Below, one piece after another: positions 31,911 through 32,809 of a stretch of DNA of 32,809 nt; position 1 is the first letter of the stretch; the number at the start of each line of letters is the position of its first letter. Source of the stretch: JBFKOL01 sp041628815 (lineage in GTDB: Bacteria; Bacteroidota; Bacteroidia; Chitinophagales; Saprospiraceae). The translations under genes and the position numbers were made by a program. The stretch lies in assembly GCA_041628815.1 (NCBI GenBank), contig JBFKOL010000012.1, positions 1-32,809 on the forward strand, given 5' to 3'. Under the pieces are notes generated by a model. The model was not told where the DNA came from. It saw nothing but the letters and a program-made list of their open reading frames with translations, and searched no databases.

Positions 31911-32468
31911 ATGGCACTTACAGAATCCAACATGCTTCCTCTGGGCACCAAAGCGCCCAATTTCCACCTGCGTGACGTCATCAGTGACAATTATTACACA
32001 TTGGACGACCTACGATCGGATAAAGCCACCGTGGTCATGTTCATCTGTAATCATTGTCCCTTCGTCATACATGTCAACCCCGAACTGGTCCGCCTGGCCA
32101 ATGAATACAAAAACAAGGGCGTGTCTTTTATTGCGATCAGCTCCAACGATGTTGAAGGGTATCCGGAGGACGCACCCGACAAAATGAAGATTGTAGCCAA
32201 AGTGCTCAAATATCCTTTCCCTTATCTCTTTGACAAAACACAGGAAGTGGCCAAAGCTTATGATGCGGCCTGTACTCCGGATTTTTATGTCTTCGACAAA
32301 GACATGAAGCTGACCTACCGCGGCAGGCTGGATGGCTCAAGACCGGGTAACGGCATACCACTTACCGGCGAAGATCTTCGTAATGCCATCGATTCCACGG
32401 TGCGGGGTGAAAAGATCGATCCGCAATACCCAAGCGCTGGGTGTAATATCAAGTGGAAGAAGCCTTAA
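31911..32468 (+). CDS. Thioredoxin-fold (AhpC/TSA-like) family protein
   Basis: 185 residues, no signal peptide. The N-terminus LGTKAPNFHLRDV is the peroxiredoxin/TlpA-like entry strand. FICNHCPFVIHV gives a C46-N-H-C49 redox pair followed by a cis-proline candidate in DAACTPDFYVFDKD (Pro after Thr). YRGRLDGSRPGN and PSAGCNIKWK are typical of the thioredoxin family group commonly annotated as AhpC/TSA or redoxin domain protein. Predicted cytosolic thiol peroxidase or disulfide reductase; substrate unknown. Convergent with polA. Confidence 0.88.
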   Translation: MALTESNMLPLGTKAPNFHLRDVISDNYYTLDDLRSDKATVVMFICNHCPFVIHVNPELVRLANEYKNKGVSFIAISSNDVEGYPEDAPDKMKIVAKVLKYPFPYLFDKTQEVAKAYDAACTPDFYVFDKDMKLTYRGRLDGSRPGNGIPLTGEDLRNAIDSTVRGEKIDPQYPSAGCNIKWKKP

Positions 32469-32519
32469 TGTGGGGGTTGTGCGCTTCGCTGTTGTGGTGT
32501 GTCTTTTTAATTTCCTATT

Positions 32520-32551
32520 CACCACATCACCACATCACCACATCACCACAT
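32520..32551. repeat. 8-bp tandem repeat CACCACAT x4
   Basis: Four perfect copies of CACCACAT lie in the 89-base gap between the convergent thioredoxin-fold gene and polA. An inverted partial copy (TGTGGTG) occurs about 25 bases upstream and could pair with it, but the loop is long. No gene or clear terminator is visible. Confidence 0.9.
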
Positions 32552-32557
32552 CTTTTC

Positions 32558-32809
32558 TCAATGCGCCTCGAGCCAATTCTCCCCGACCCCGTAATCCACA
32601 ACGATGGGTACGCTGAGATCGCTCATTGCATTCTGCATCTTATCAATCACCATTTCCTTTACATCTTCCAGTTCGGGTTTATAAACATCAAATACAAGTT
32701 CGTCATGCACCTGAAGGATCATCCTGGACTTGAATTTTTTATCCCGGATGGCCTTGTCGATATCGATCATGGCCAATTTTATCATATCGGCGGCACTGCC
32801 CTGGATGGG
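32558..32809 (-). CDS. polA: DNA polymerase I, C-terminal fragment (start outside window)
   Basis: 84 codons continue to the right edge, so the 5' part of the gene is missing. The first visible residues PIQGSAADMIKLAMIDID are the end of the fingers/palm region of family A polymerases, and VHDELVFDV is motif C with the catalytic Asp. The C-terminus ...VDYGVGENWLEAH is the usual end of bacterial PolI. PolI fills gaps and removes RNA primers. Convergent with the thioredoxin-fold gene, separated by 89 bases. Confidence 0.95.
   Translation of the reverse strand, partial: PIQGSAADMIKLAMIDIDKAIRDKKFKSRMILQVHDELVFDVYKPELEDVKEMVIDKMQNAMSDLSVPIVVDYGVGENWLEAH

Noticed and set aside
32469..32557. Rho-independent terminator formed by the CACCACAT repeats and an upstream TGTGGTG
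   Set aside because: The loop would be about 20 bases and no T-run follows the stem in either direction in the right place.

Overview
The window most likely comes from a chromosome of a Bacteroidota bacterium. The evidence is family content (DUF4270 lipoprotein, DUF4290, DUF6427, GLPGLI protein, Bacteroidota-type DUF4953/DUF5117-like zinc metalloprotease), TAnnTTTG promoter elements instead of E. coli-like -10 boxes, and A/T-rich leaders with weak Shine-Dalgarno sequences. The class cannot be fixed from the sequence alone; a Saprospiria- or Chitinophagia-like member is a guess. No rRNA, tRNA, CRISPR array, insertion sequence or phage gene was recognised.

Layout. (1) 1-1940, minus: the first codons of a possible Crp/Fnr-type regulator and dnaX (clamp-loader tau/gamma). 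(2) 2094-8585, plus: a UvrD-like helicase fused to an Fe-S-type nuclease, then a tight run of a TMEM220-like membrane protein, a secreted HExxHxxGxxH metalloprotease and a CMP-kinase-like protein, the last three with 4-base overlaps. (3) 8580-9008, minus: a DCC thiol-disulfide protein. (4) 9054-11764, plus: a small unknown protein and RNase R. (5) 11869-17887, plus: a probable operon for envelope precursors and a lipoprotein: a lone GT5 domain, DUF4270, GlmS, DUF4290 and MurA. GlmS and MurA bracket the route from fructose-6-phosphate to UDP-GlcNAc-enolpyruvate. (6) 17942-18913, minus: a polyprenyl diphosphate synthase. (7) 19009-22207, plus: DUF6427 and DsbD.

(8) 22211-29395, minus, is the most interesting block. 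It looks like one SOS-type DNA-damage tolerance operon read right to left: an autocleavable HTH/S24 (LexA-like) repressor, a catalytically intact Y-family polymerase, an SRAP (HMCES/YedK) abasic-site protein, a DnaE2-like replicative-fold polymerase and a PA0069-family radical SAM protein. The repressor promoter carries three evenly built CTAA-N5-TTAG palindromes. Both polymerases and the radical SAM protein carry sliding-clamp-binding pentapeptides (QMNMF, QARLF, and a C-terminal QLSLF). This suggests the otherwise unexplained radical SAM enzyme works at the clamp on damaged DNA. An ImuA-like gene is absent. Much of this block is G+C richer (about 60% in sampled lines) than most of its neighbours (about 40%).

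(9) 29833-32809: a GLPGLI protein, a protein-L-isoaspartate methyltransferase with an apparent signal peptide, a 17-unit heptanucleotide tandem repeat, a thioredoxin-fold protein, an 8-bp tandem repeat and the 3' end of polA (minus, cut by the window edge).

A second notable point is in dnaX: an A9 run sits exactly where the conserved clamp-loader core ends and is followed at once by a -1 frame stop. This is the layout expected for programmed production of a short gamma form.
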